Assembly (NCBI GenBank): GCA_029782215.1
Contig: JAKOVD010000119.1
Span: forward strand, 32,473 to 96,472
From: Chloroflexota bacterium
GTDB taxonomy: Bacteria > Chloroflexota > Anaerolineae > J102
Direction of reading: 5' to 3'
DNA length: 64,000 nt
Each line of letters opens with the position of its first letter. Positions within the stretch are counted from its first letter, which is position 1. A program made the position numbers and the translations under genes. Of the stretch, positions 8,352-16,019 are shown piece by piece. The notes under the pieces are model-generated. The model was given only the letters and a program-made list of their open reading frames with translations. It searched no databases and was not told the origin of the DNA.

Positions 8352-9410
8352 TCAGCAGATCCGCGGTAGCTGCTCACCGCTCAGCATGTCCACCACCCGC
8401 AGGCCGCCAACGCGGCTGCGCAGGAAGACCCGGCCGGGGTGGTCTGCGACCACATGGCCGATGACCGCCGCCCCCTGGCCGCGGGGATGCGCCCGCATCG
8501 CCGCCAACACCACCTCGGCGGCCTCCGGGGCGACGATGGCCAGGCACTTGCCCTCGTTGGCCACGTAGAGGGGGTCAAAGCCTAAGATCTCGCACGCCCC
8601 CGCCACGTCCTCGCGCACGGGGATGTCTTTCTCGACCAGGCGGATGCCCACCTGCGCCTGCTGGGCGATCTCGTTCACGACGCTGGCCACGCCCCCGCGG
8701 GTCGGGTCGCGCAGCACGTGCACTCCCTCGCCCCCGGCCGCCAGCATCGCCGCCACCAGGTCATGCAGGGGCGCCGAATCGCTGAGGATCGCAGTCTCGA
8801 ATTCCAGCCCCTCCCGCACCGACATGATGGCAATGCCGTGCTCGGCGATGGAACCGCTGATCAGGACCACGTCTCCGGGCTGCGCCCGCTGCGGCGAGAT
8901 CGACACGCCCGCAGGCACCAGGCCCAGACCAGCCGTGTTGATGTAGAGCCCATCTCCCTTGCCGCGGTCCACGACCTTGGTGTCGCCGGTCACCACCGGC
9001 ACACCCACGGCCTGCGCCGCCGCCTGCAGCGAACGCACCACCTGCCACAGCTCCGCCATCGCCAGCCCCTCCTCCAGGATCATGCCCACCGACAGCGCCA
9101 GGGGTTGGGCGCCGCACATGGCCAGATCGTTGACCGTGCCGTGCACCGCCAGGGAACCGATGTCGCCGCCGGGGAAAAAGCGCGGGCTGATGACGTAGGT
9201 GTCGGTGGAGAAGGCCAGGCGCCCGCCGTTCACGGTCAGGATGGCGCCATCATGCAGCATCCCCAGGGCCGGGTTGGCGAAGGTGGGCGCAAACATCCGC
9301 TCGATCAGCATCTGCGTCAGACGCCCGCCGCCGCCGTGCGCCAGCAGCACCTGCGGGTAGTCGCTGATGGGAATGGGGCACTGCAGGGCAAAGTCGATGG
9401 GAGCGGTCAT
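8352..9410 (-). CDS. hypE: hydrogenase maturation protein HypE (thiocarboxamide dehydratase)
   Basis: HypE dehydrates the carbamoyl group that HypF places on its C-terminal cysteine, giving the thiocyanate that becomes the CN ligands of the [NiFe] centre. The protein ends in PRIC, the required terminal Cys352. Other family motifs are [58 protein letters not shown] and [14 protein letters not shown]. The ORF extends to 9434, but those extra codons lie in a 7-nt repeat array, so the ATG at 9410 is preferred (352 residues). hypE is separated from hypABFCD (57097-62618) by 48 kb and lies instead between mqnE and the mtnA-like gene. Confidence 0.93.
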   Translation of the reverse strand: MTAPIDFALQCPIPISDYPQVLLAHGGGGRLTQMLIERMFAPTFANPALGMLHDGAILTVNGGRLAFSTDTYVISPRFFPGGDIGSLAVHGTVNDLAMCGAQPLALSVGMILEEGLAMAELWQVVRSLQAAAQAVGVPVVTGDTKVVDRGKGDGLYINTAGLGLVPAGVSISPQRAQPGDVVLISGSIAEHGIAIMSVREGLEFETAILSDSAPLHDLVAAMLAAGGEGVHVLRDPTRGGVASVVNEIAQQAQVGIRLVEKDIPVREDVAGACEILGFDPLYVANEGKCLAIVAPEAAEVVLAAMRAHPRGQGAAVIGHVVADHPGRVFLRSRVGGLRVVDMLSGEQLPRIC

Positions 9411-9412
9411 GG

Positions 9413-9480
9413 GGTGGCAGGTAGCAGGCGGCAAGTGGCAGGTGGCAAGTGGCCACCTGCCACTTGCTACTTGCTACCTA
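9413..9480. repeat. bipolar array of degenerate 7-nt repeats between mqnE and hypE
   Basis: From 9413 the plus strand reads GGTGGCA, GGTAGCA, GGCGGCA, AGTGGCA, GGTGGCA, AGTGGCC. It then switches to the inverse orientation ACCTGCC, ACTTGCT, ACTTGCT, ACCTA. This gives a perfect 15-bp hairpin (9431-9445 with 9453-9467) that extends imperfectly to 25 bp. The array fills the whole gap, running into the mqnE stop codon at one end and to 2 nt from the hypE start at the other. A single-orientation array of the same heptamer lies at the start of mqnA (62758-62799). Confidence 0.85.
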
Positions 9481-10671
9481 ATTCAGCTCGACATGCGTGA
9501 TCTTGACTTCCCCACGGCGGGTCTTGCGGCTGCTGGGGGCATAGTTCTCGATGGGCTGGTCGTAGACCTCGACGAGGTTGTAGACCGTGTCGCGTTCGAC
9601 GGGCGTCTTCCCCGCCGCCTTGATCAGGCGCAGCAGGTCGAACTTCTCGAGCTGTTCGTCGGTGGTGGCCCCGGCGTCGTGATAGATCTTCTCCTCCACC
9701 ACGGTGCCGTCGATGTCGTCGGCGCCAAAGTGCAGGGCAAGCTGGGCGATCGGCGGGGTCAGCATGATCCAATAGGCCTTGATGTGGGCGAAGTTGTCCA
9801 GCATGATCCGGCTCACAGCCAGGGTCTTCAGGGTGTCGTGGGCAGTCGTCCAGTCGAGCCTGCGCCCCAGGTTGTTGTTCTCGGGATGGTATCGCAGGGG
9901 AATGAACGTCTGGAAGCCCCCGGTGTCGTCCTGCAGCTCGCGGAGGCGCAGCAGATGGTCGACGCGATGCTCGTAGTGCTCGATATGGCCATACAAGAGG
10001 GTGGCATTGGTGCGAAGGCCCAGGCGATGGGCCGTGCGGTGGACGGCCAGCCAGGTGTCGGCGTCGGCCTTCTCCGGGCAGATCTTGTTGCGGACGTCCG
10101 GGTGGAAGATCTCGGCGCCGCCGCCCGGCATCGAATCCAGGCCGGCATCGATCAGCCGGCGCAGAATGGCCTCGTGGCTCAGACCCATCAACTGGGCGAA
10201 GAAGTCGATTTCGACCGCGGTGAAGGCCTTGAGGTGGATCCGGGGATAGGCCTGCTTGAGCGCCCGCAGGATGTCCTCATAGTAGTCGAAACCCAGGCGC
10301 GGGTGGAGGCCGCCCACGATGTGGAACTCAGTGACGCGTTCGTGGATATCAGGCCGGACGCGCTCGACGATCTCGGCCGGGGTCCAGGTGTAGGCGCCGG
10401 GGCTGTCTTCCAGCGGGCGGGCAAAAGAGCAGAAGTTGCAGTGAAAAGCGCAGACGTTGGTGGGGTTGATGTGGCGGTTCTGGTTGAAGTAGACGTACTG
10501 GCCACCGTTGAGCCGTGTGTTGACCAGGTCGGCCAACTGGCCAATGGTCAACAGGTCATGGCTGCGAAACAGCCGCAGCCCATCGTCGTAACCCAGGCGT
10601 TCGCCGGCCTGGACCTTGGCAATGATGTCGGCAAGATCGCTTGTGTGTGTGCTTGTGGGAATGGATAACAT
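9478..10671 (-). CDS. mqnE: aminofutalosine synthase MqnE (radical SAM)
   Basis: MqnE joins the adenosyl moiety of SAM to 3-[(1-carboxyvinyl)oxy]benzoate, the MqnA product, making aminofutalosine. The [4Fe-4S] ligands are C74, C78 and C81 in CAFHCNFC. Family stretches are YFNQNRHINPTNVC, FHIVGGLHPRLGFDYYEDIL, LKAFTAVEIDFF, LDSMPGGGAEIF, NATLLYGHIEHYEHRVDHL and FIPLRYHPENN; the last few separate it from MqnC. At 397 residues it has normal length. It is 36 nt downstream of mqnP and has a GAGG-type ribosome site. Its stop codon abuts the heptamer array that separates it from hypE. Confidence 0.94.
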   Translation of the reverse strand: MLSIPTSTHTSDLADIIAKVQAGERLGYDDGLRLFRSHDLLTIGQLADLVNTRLNGGQYVYFNQNRHINPTNVCAFHCNFCSFARPLEDSPGAYTWTPAEIVERVRPDIHERVTEFHIVGGLHPRLGFDYYEDILRALKQAYPRIHLKAFTAVEIDFFAQLMGLSHEAILRRLIDAGLDSMPGGGAEIFHPDVRNKICPEKADADTWLAVHRTAHRLGLRTNATLLYGHIEHYEHRVDHLLRLRELQDDTGGFQTFIPLRYHPENNNLGRRLDWTTAHDTLKTLAVSRIMLDNFAHIKAYWIMLTPPIAQLALHFGADDIDGTVVEEKIYHDAGATTDEQLEKFDLLRLIKAAGKTPVERDTVYNLVEVYDQPIENYAPSSRKTRRGEVKITHVELN

Positions 10672-10707
10672 GGCGAAAACCTCGTTGGAGAGGGGATGTA
10701 ATCAGGG

Positions 10708-11595
10708 CTAGAGGGCCACGGCGAGGCCCAGGAGGGTGGCCACGAAGGCGATGATGCTGATATAGCCGTTCATGGTGAAGAAGGCGAGGTTGACCTTGCT
10801 CAGGTCCGTTGGTTTAACCAGGGTATGCTCGTAAACCAGCAGACCGGCCACGATCAGCAGACCGATCCAGTAGGGCCACCCCAGGCCGGCAACGATGCCG
10901 GTGGCTGCTAAGAGCAGGACGGTGAGGACGTGGCAGACCTCGGAAAGGCGCAGCGCCGGCGCAATGCCAAAGCGCGCCGGGACGGACTTGAGGCCGTCGC
11001 GACGGTCCACATCGACATCCTGGCAGGCATAGATGAGGTCAAAGCCGCCGATCCACACGGCGACGGCAGCCCAAAGCAGCCAGGGAATGGGGTTGTTGAG
11101 GCTGGCCGTCACTGCCGCCCAGGCGCCGGCAGCGGCGGCGCCGTCGACCAGACCCAGCCAGAGATGGCAGAGCCAGGTGAAGCGCTTGGTGTAGGCGTAG
11201 CCGACCAGGCCGATCACGGCCAGAGGCGAGAGCAGCAGCACGAAGGTGTTCAACTGCCATGCGGCTAGCAGCATCACGCCCAGGGCAAGAAACCCTGCCA
11301 CCCACACGGCGCGCTTGCTGATGCGCCCGCTCTGGATCGGACGTCCCGCCGTCCGCGGGTTGCGGGCATCGATCTCGGCGTCGATGGCACGGTTGAATGC
11401 CATGGCCGCCGTGCGCGCCGCGCCCATGGCTACCGTGATCCACACAAACTGCCAGAGCAGGGTTGGCCAGGCAATGGGCGTCGCCAGGGCTCCCGTTTCC
11501 GACCACGCCAGGACCATGCCCAGGTAGGCAAAGGGCAAGGCGAAGATCGTATGCTCGAACTTGATCATTTCGAGAAACGTGCGGAAGCGAGACAT
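10708..11595 (-). CDS. mqnP: UbiA-family prenyltransferase of the futalosine menaquinone pathway (MqnP)
   Basis: A 295-residue polytopic UbiA-family protein that should prenylate the 1,4-dihydroxy-6-naphthoate made by the pathway. It has the first Asp-rich motif NRAIDAEIDARNPRTAGRP and the second DLIYACQDVDVDRRDGL, with about eight or nine membrane segments. Its position between mqnC and mqnE in one operon makes the MqnP role much more likely than 4-hydroxybenzoate prenylation. It begins 44 nt after mqnC and ends 36 nt before mqnE. Confidence 0.9.
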   Translation of the reverse strand: MSRFRTFLEMIKFEHTIFALPFAYLGMVLAWSETGALATPIAWPTLLWQFVWITVAMGAARTAAMAFNRAIDAEIDARNPRTAGRPIQSGRISKRAVWVAGFLALGVMLLAAWQLNTFVLLLSPLAVIGLVGYAYTKRFTWLCHLWLGLVDGAAAAGAWAAVTASLNNPIPWLLWAAVAVWIGGFDLIYACQDVDVDRRDGLKSVPARFGIAPALRLSEVCHVLTVLLLAATGIVAGLGWPYWIGLLIVAGLLVYEHTLVKPTDLSKVNLAFFTMNGYISIIAFVATLLGLAVAL

Positions 11596-11639
11596 GATAG
11601 ACAGTGGACCGGAAAGCGTGGAGAGCCGGGGTTGGCGTT

Positions 11640-12857
11640 CTAAAGGCCGGCGACCGGAATGAACTGCGCTGCGCGCTCCTGCAGCCCATCCAGGCGGGTG
11701 GGGATGGGGACGGGCGCCAGCTCCGCCGGCGTCATGACGTGGTCGAAGCTGCGGACGATCCGGTAGCGGCTGTCCCGCTGCGCTGGGATGGAGCCCGCCA
11801 TGCGGATCTGCTCGTGCAGGCGGTGAACGGTCATGCGCTGTTCCTGCTGCGTGTAGGCCGCAGCCTGGCTGACCACGTTCTCTTCGAGCATGGTGCTGCC
11901 GAAGTCGTTTGAGCCGGCAAAGAGGGTGCGCCGCGCCGTATCCAGTCCCTGCGTGGGCCAGCTTGCCTGGAAGTTGGTGAAGTTGTCGAGATAGATGCGG
12001 GCGAAGGCGTTGGTATGCACGTACTCATCATAGCCGGCGCCGTATTTGTGCCGGTGACGGCTGCGGCCCAGGCTGTTGGTCTCGCTGAGCTGCGCCGTCC
12101 ACATGATGAAGGCGGTGAAGCCGTTGCCGTGGCTGGACAGCGATTCGTCCTGCAGGTTCCGCAGGTGGGTCAGGCTGCTGATGCGCTGCTCCATCGTCTC
12201 GTCAAAACCGATGACCATGGTCGCCGAGGTGGTCATGCCCAGCCGTTGGGCGATGCGCATGGCGTGAATCCACTGCGCGGTCTTCGTCTTCTTGGGGGAG
12301 ATGCGCCCGCGCACCTCATCATCCAGGATCTCAGCGCCGCCGCCAGGCAGGCCGTCCAGGCCGGCGCTGTGCAGCCGGGCCAGCACTTCCTCCATCGTCA
12401 TGGTCTCAAGATGGGCGATGTTCTCGATTTCGGAAGGGCTGAAACAGTCCAGGTCGATCTCCGGGTAGGTCGCCTTCAGCCAGGACAGCATGTCCTCGTA
12501 CCACTCAATGCGCAGGGCCGGGTTGTGCCCTCCCTGCATGAGGATGCGGGTGCCGCCCCACGCCAGCAGCTCCTCGACCTTGGCGCCGATCTGCTGCTTG
12601 TCCAGCACGTAGACCTCGGGATGTCCGGGGACGCGGTAGAACGAGCAGAACTGGCAGTCGGTGGTGCAGGCGTTGGTATAGTTGATATTGCGGTCGATCA
12701 GGTAGGTCACCAGGCCCGGCGTTGTGCGCTGCAGGCGCAGCTCATGGGCGATGGCCATGACCGCTTCGGGGTCGGCTTCGGTATAGACCTGCAGGCCTTC
12801 GGCGGGCGTCAGGCGCTCACCCGCTGCGGCCTTCTTGAGCAAATCGCTGGTGATCAT
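11640..12857 (-). CDS. mqnC: cyclic dehypoxanthine futalosine synthase MqnC (radical SAM)
   Basis: MqnC cyclises dehypoxanthine futalosine to the cyclic spiro intermediate and releases 5'-deoxyadenosine. The [4Fe-4S] ligands are C64, C68 and C71 in CTTDCQFC. Diagnostic stretches are DRNINYTNAC, FYRVPGHPEVYVL, LMQGGHNPALRIEWYEDML, FSPSEIENIAHL, LDGLPGGGAEIL and TSATMVIGFDETMEQRISSL. Its 405 residues make it slightly longer than usual, with a C-terminal tail. The start codon overlaps the stop of the DUF697-like gene (ATGA). 5'-deoxyadenosine made here would need salvage, which the MTAP-like and MtnA-like genes nearby might provide. Confidence 0.93.
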   Translation of the reverse strand: MITSDLLKKAAAGERLTPAEGLQVYTEADPEAVMAIAHELRLQRTTPGLVTYLIDRNINYTNACTTDCQFCSFYRVPGHPEVYVLDKQQIGAKVEELLAWGGTRILMQGGHNPALRIEWYEDMLSWLKATYPEIDLDCFSPSEIENIAHLETMTMEEVLARLHSAGLDGLPGGGAEILDDEVRGRISPKKTKTAQWIHAMRIAQRLGMTTSATMVIGFDETMEQRISSLTHLRNLQDESLSSHGNGFTAFIMWTAQLSETNSLGRSRHRHKYGAGYDEYVHTNAFARIYLDNFTNFQASWPTQGLDTARRTLFAGSNDFGSTMLEENVVSQAAAYTQQEQRMTVHRLHEQIRMAGSIPAQRDSRYRIVRSFDHVMTPAELAPVPIPTRLDGLQERAAQFIPVAGL

Positions 12858-14065
12858 GGGGCAACACTGGTGGGTTGGGTGGAAGGTTCGGGGAGCGCCA
12901 GGGACTCCAGGGTCTGGCCGCAGTTGGGGCAGAAGTGCTGTTTGCGGCTCACCTTTTGCTGGCAGTTCGGACAGCGCACGCTGCGGTCGGGCAGGGCCGG
13001 CAGGCGGCGTTGGGCGGCCTTGGGCGTAGAGACGTCTTGTTCCTTGCTCGCGCGCTGGCGCACCGCCGCCAGGAGCCCGGCTGTTCGCACCCTGGCCTCG
13101 GCAGCCGCTTCGGCGGTCAGCGCCTTCATGCGGTCTTTGTCCAGTTGGCTGCCATGCGCGTACCAGTTGTACACGGCGTGGCCGGTGGTGTAGGTGCCGG
13201 AGTAGGAGATGGCCACCTTGGGCACGATGCCCACGCCCGGGATCAATCCGGCCAGGGTGCGGGCTACGGAGCGCCAGATGAAGCTGCCGCCGATGACGCC
13301 TGCCACAGGCCCGACCAGCTCCTGGGTGCTCCCGCTGAAGCCCAGGGCCAGCGCCAGCTTGTAGGAGAGAATGACCTGGTTCTTGGTCAGGACGAAGATG
13401 TCGGCGACAGAAAACGGGATGTTCAACAAGGGGACGATCTCGGCAATGCCCGTCGTTGCCGAATAGCTGGCGTTGGCAAAGCTCGTCTCGCTGATGATCT
13501 GCCGGGCGATGAGGGCGCGCGTGGCCGGAACGTGATGCCCCAGGGCCAGCTCACGTCCGGGCAGACACCGCAGCAGGGCCGGTACCAGGGCCGGTTCGAG
13601 CGGCTTCCTGGCGCCAACCTCGACGATCGCTTCATCGGTGACGCGCCAGAGGCGCCGCTCCTCGGGCGGCTCCAGGGCTACGCCGTCGCTGTTGAGGCCC
13701 TTTAGGTGAACGCTGATCACCGGCACGCTCGCTGACTGGGCGCGCACCTGGGCCAGCGCCTCCTGCTCAACGGACACGTCGGCCTGGTCGGTGGGCAGGA
13801 CGAGCAGAACCACATCGGCCCGCGCCGCTTCGGCCACTGCTTCGGCCTTGGCGGGCAGCCGGTAGGCCCACAGTGTTTGCGGTATCGACATCAGGGTTTC
13901 GTCGAACGGGCTGGTGCGCAGCGCGTCAGCCAACCAATGCACCGCCTCCCGGTCGCTGCCCAGAACCGCAAGATGGAGGGGCGCTTCGGCCTGCAGGCGG
14001 ATGGCGGTAAGGTCGATCTCACGCAGGATGGACCAGACGTTGCCCAACTGGACAAGGGTGCTCAT
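12854..14065 (-). CDS. DUF697-like protein with degenerate GTPase-like N-terminus and C-terminal zinc ribbon
   Basis: The ATG at 14065 (MSTLVQLGNVWSILREIDL) is chosen over the ORF-track start at 14134; 403 residues. The N-terminal part (about 25-190) has alternating strands and helices like a P-loop/Rossmann fold (HLAVLGSDREAVHWLADAL, ADVVLLVLPTDQADVS), but no Walker A Gly-Lys-Ser is present. The middle (about 215-330) resembles DUF697/YcjF: IVPLLNIPFSVADIFVLTKN then LALALGFS and Gly-rich membrane-associated helices. The C-terminus holds a zinc ribbon (CPNCQQKVSRKQHFCPNCG). Its stop overlaps the mqnC start, so it heads the menaquinone operon. Its job there is unknown; membrane assembly or regulation are both possible. 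Confidence 0.75.
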   Translation of the reverse strand: MSTLVQLGNVWSILREIDLTAIRLQAEAPLHLAVLGSDREAVHWLADALRTSPFDETLMSIPQTLWAYRLPAKAEAVAEAARADVVLLVLPTDQADVSVEQEALAQVRAQSASVPVISVHLKGLNSDGVALEPPEERRLWRVTDEAIVEVGARKPLEPALVPALLRCLPGRELALGHHVPATRALIARQIISETSFANASYSATTGIAEIVPLLNIPFSVADIFVLTKNQVILSYKLALALGFSGSTQELVGPVAGVIGGSFIWRSVARTLAGLIPGVGIVPKVAISYSGTYTTGHAVYNWYAHGSQLDKDRMKALTAEAAAEARVRTAGLLAAVRQRASKEQDVSTPKAAQRRLPALPDRSVRCPNCQQKVSRKQHFCPNCGQTLESLALPEPSTQPTSVAP

Positions 14066-14196
14066 GGGCGGAATCGTGAAGAGAGTGAGGCCAAGGACAA
14101 AATGCCAGGCGTCACGGGCAAGCCCCATTCCCACGCAGGCGGTGAGTCATGCCGGGTGGCTTTAGCTTGCGAGCGCCTGGCTCCGATCATTGCTAC

Positions 14197-14202
14197 ATTA
14201 TA
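14197..14202 (-). promoter_or_regulatory. candidate -10 element of the DUF697-mqnC-mqnP-mqnE-hypE-mtnA operon
   Basis: On the minus strand the sequence CCCCTATAATGTAGC holds a perfect TATAAT about 130 nt upstream of the operon's first ATG at 14065. There is no good -35 at 16-18 nt, so the assignment rests on the -10 alone. Confidence 0.35.
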
Positions 14203-14251
14203 GGGGCGGCTGTGTGCAAGAGTTGTGGATTGTATCACAGTCGTGGTCATC

Positions 14252-16003
14252 TTAGCGATATGTGATGGCGCCCACGGCGACAAACGGACTGCCGGCGGCG
14301 CCATCTGGAGGCAGCCACTCGCCGCGGAAGGGGCGGACGCCCACCAGGACCTGGTAGCGTCCAGGACTCGCCGGATTTGGCTGCAGGTGATAGGGGTCGA
14401 TCACGACCGTGCCCGGCTGCCAGCGATCGGTGGGATAGCGGCCCTCGGCAGGGCTGTGGTCCCATTCGGCGGCGAGCCAACCATCCTCATGCACCAGGCG
14501 CACGACCGGACGCAGATCATCAGAGACGGGTGCATCGACCTGCCAGCGCAAACGCAGCGCCAGCGGCGCCCCCACGACCAGCGGTTCCGCCGGCAGATTC
14601 GCGCCCACCAGTTCCAGGTGGTCGCCGAAGACGGCGATGGGCGCGGCAGCCGGCGCCGGGCGCAGCGTCAGGGCAGGGTCTGGGGCAAAGGCGGGCCGCA
14701 GCACGAGCCCAAGCGCCGCCAGCCCAAACGCCGCCATCAGGGCGATAAAGCCCGGAACTAGCACCCGGACCGGCAAGCGCAGACGGTTGGCGCCGCCCGC
14801 CACTCCCACCCCCACCCAACCGGCGATGGCAGCGACCGCCGGCCACATCAGCCGGGCCTGGTCGGTGCCCAGGGCGATGGTGCTGTACTGCACGATGCTA
14901 AGGACGACGAGCGCCGGGGCTGCTGCCAGGAGCAACACCGAGAAGATGGAAGGGTGGTCACGCGGAAGCAGGCGGCGCAGGTAATGGATGGCGCCCAGCG
15001 CCAGCAGGAGGACGACAAGCAGGAACAGCAGATAGTGAGGCGCCGGATAGCGCACCTGCCCGATCGGGCCAAAGCGTCCCCAGAAGTAGGTGAAGAGGCC
15101 GCGCCCCAACCAAACCAGGTCGGCGCCCGTCAGGGGACCGGTGCGCTGGTCCACCGTCGCCCGCACCAGGGACCACCCCATGGGGTCGCCATACAGGCGC
15201 CAGTTGCGCAGCAGCCAGGGCGAAGCAATGGCCAGGCCCAGCCCCCAGGCCAGGACGGCGTGGCCCGCCGCCTCCAGCCAGGCGCGCGGCTGCCGGCGCC
15301 GGGGCCAAAACGCGCCGGCCAGCGCCAGGACGACGAGCGGCCACAGTGACAGGGTCCCCAGCTTGGCCAACAGACCCAGGCCAAAGACCACCCCCAGGCC
15401 CAGGGACCGTTTCCAGGCGGCGCCCCGGCGCAGCGTCTGCGCCAGCAGCAGCAGCGCCAGGCTGCCCAGGGCGCCGGCGGCATTGTCGTTGCTCATGGCC
15501 CCGGCGATGTAGAGAAAGCCGGGCAGCCCCGCCAGGAAGGCGGCGGCCAACAGGCCGACTTCGCTGCGCTCCGGGAACAGCACGCTGCCCAACCGCCATG
15601 CGGCCCACACCGTGACCGCGCCGAACAGCACCGAAAGCAGGCGCCCCAGGTGCATGGCCAGGGCGCCGCCCTGCCACGGGAAGTCCTCCAGGGTGGTGTG
15701 GACGAAGAAGTTAGCGGGGGCGTCAGGACCGAGGGGGAAGGCGTCGGGGTTGGAGCGTAGAAACGCGAAATCCAGCCCGGTCCAGGAGGTCAGGGCCGCG
15801 GCCGCGGCATGGTAGAGGGGCGGGTGTTTGCTCTGCGTCACCTCCGGGCCGGACGGAAGCGCATGGTGCAGGCCCAGGTAGCGCACATAGGCATAGTGAT
15901 CCGCCTCGTCCGGCGCCTCCCCCAGCGGCTGCACCACGGAGTAGGCGAGGGCGAGGATCAGATAGATGGAGAGGATAATCAGAAACGAGCGGCGTGGTGC
16001 CAT
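14252..16003 (-). CDS. GT-C-like membrane glycosyltransferase with C-terminal beta-sandwich-like domain
   Basis: The start at 16003 (MAPRRSFLIILSIYLILALA) is the first Met before the first membrane segment; the ORF-track extension upstream overlaps the preceding gene and looks like shadow. The 583 residues hold about 11 membrane helices after an N-terminal acidic loop PLGEAPDEADHYAYVRYLG, the DE-type signature of GT-C enzymes that use polyprenyl-phosphate sugars. From about residue 455 a non-membrane domain follows (VRLVHEDGWLAAEWD, ASPGRYQVLVGVRPF). A related domain ends several of its neighbours. It is the last of three minus-strand genes starting at 20716. Acceptor and donor unknown. Confidence 0.78.
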   Translation of the reverse strand: MAPRRSFLIILSIYLILALAYSVVQPLGEAPDEADHYAYVRYLGLHHALPSGPEVTQSKHPPLYHAAAAALTSWTGLDFAFLRSNPDAFPLGPDAPANFFVHTTLEDFPWQGGALAMHLGRLLSVLFGAVTVWAAWRLGSVLFPERSEVGLLAAAFLAGLPGFLYIAGAMSNDNAAGALGSLALLLLAQTLRRGAAWKRSLGLGVVFGLGLLAKLGTLSLWPLVVLALAGAFWPRRRQPRAWLEAAGHAVLAWGLGLAIASPWLLRNWRLYGDPMGWSLVRATVDQRTGPLTGADLVWLGRGLFTYFWGRFGPIGQVRYPAPHYLLFLLVVLLLALGAIHYLRRLLPRDHPSIFSVLLLAAAPALVVLSIVQYSTIALGTDQARLMWPAVAAIAGWVGVGVAGGANRLRLPVRVLVPGFIALMAAFGLAALGLVLRPAFAPDPALTLRPAPAAAPIAVFGDHLELVGANLPAEPLVVGAPLALRLRWQVDAPVSDDLRPVVRLVHEDGWLAAEWDHSPAEGRYPTDRWQPGTVVIDPYHLQPNPASPGRYQVLVGVRPFRGEWLPPDGAAGSPFVAVGAITYR

Positions 16004-16019
16004 CTCTTGCCGGAAGTCC

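Noticed and set aside
9411-9434. Extra N-terminal residues of HypE (MPPATCHP)
   Set aside because: These codons lie within the heptamer array; the ATG at 9410 begins the family-typical sequence.
9367-10668. A 433-residue plus-strand ORF opposite mqnE
   Set aside because: It mirrors mqnE almost exactly, is rich in Asp/Val/Gly/Gln runs with no family motif, and mqnE is certain. This is the usual antisense shadow of high-GC genes.
12015-13193. A 392-residue plus-strand ORF opposite mqnC and the DUF697-like gene
   Set aside because: It spans two well-supported minus-strand genes, has no recognisable domain and no ribosome site.
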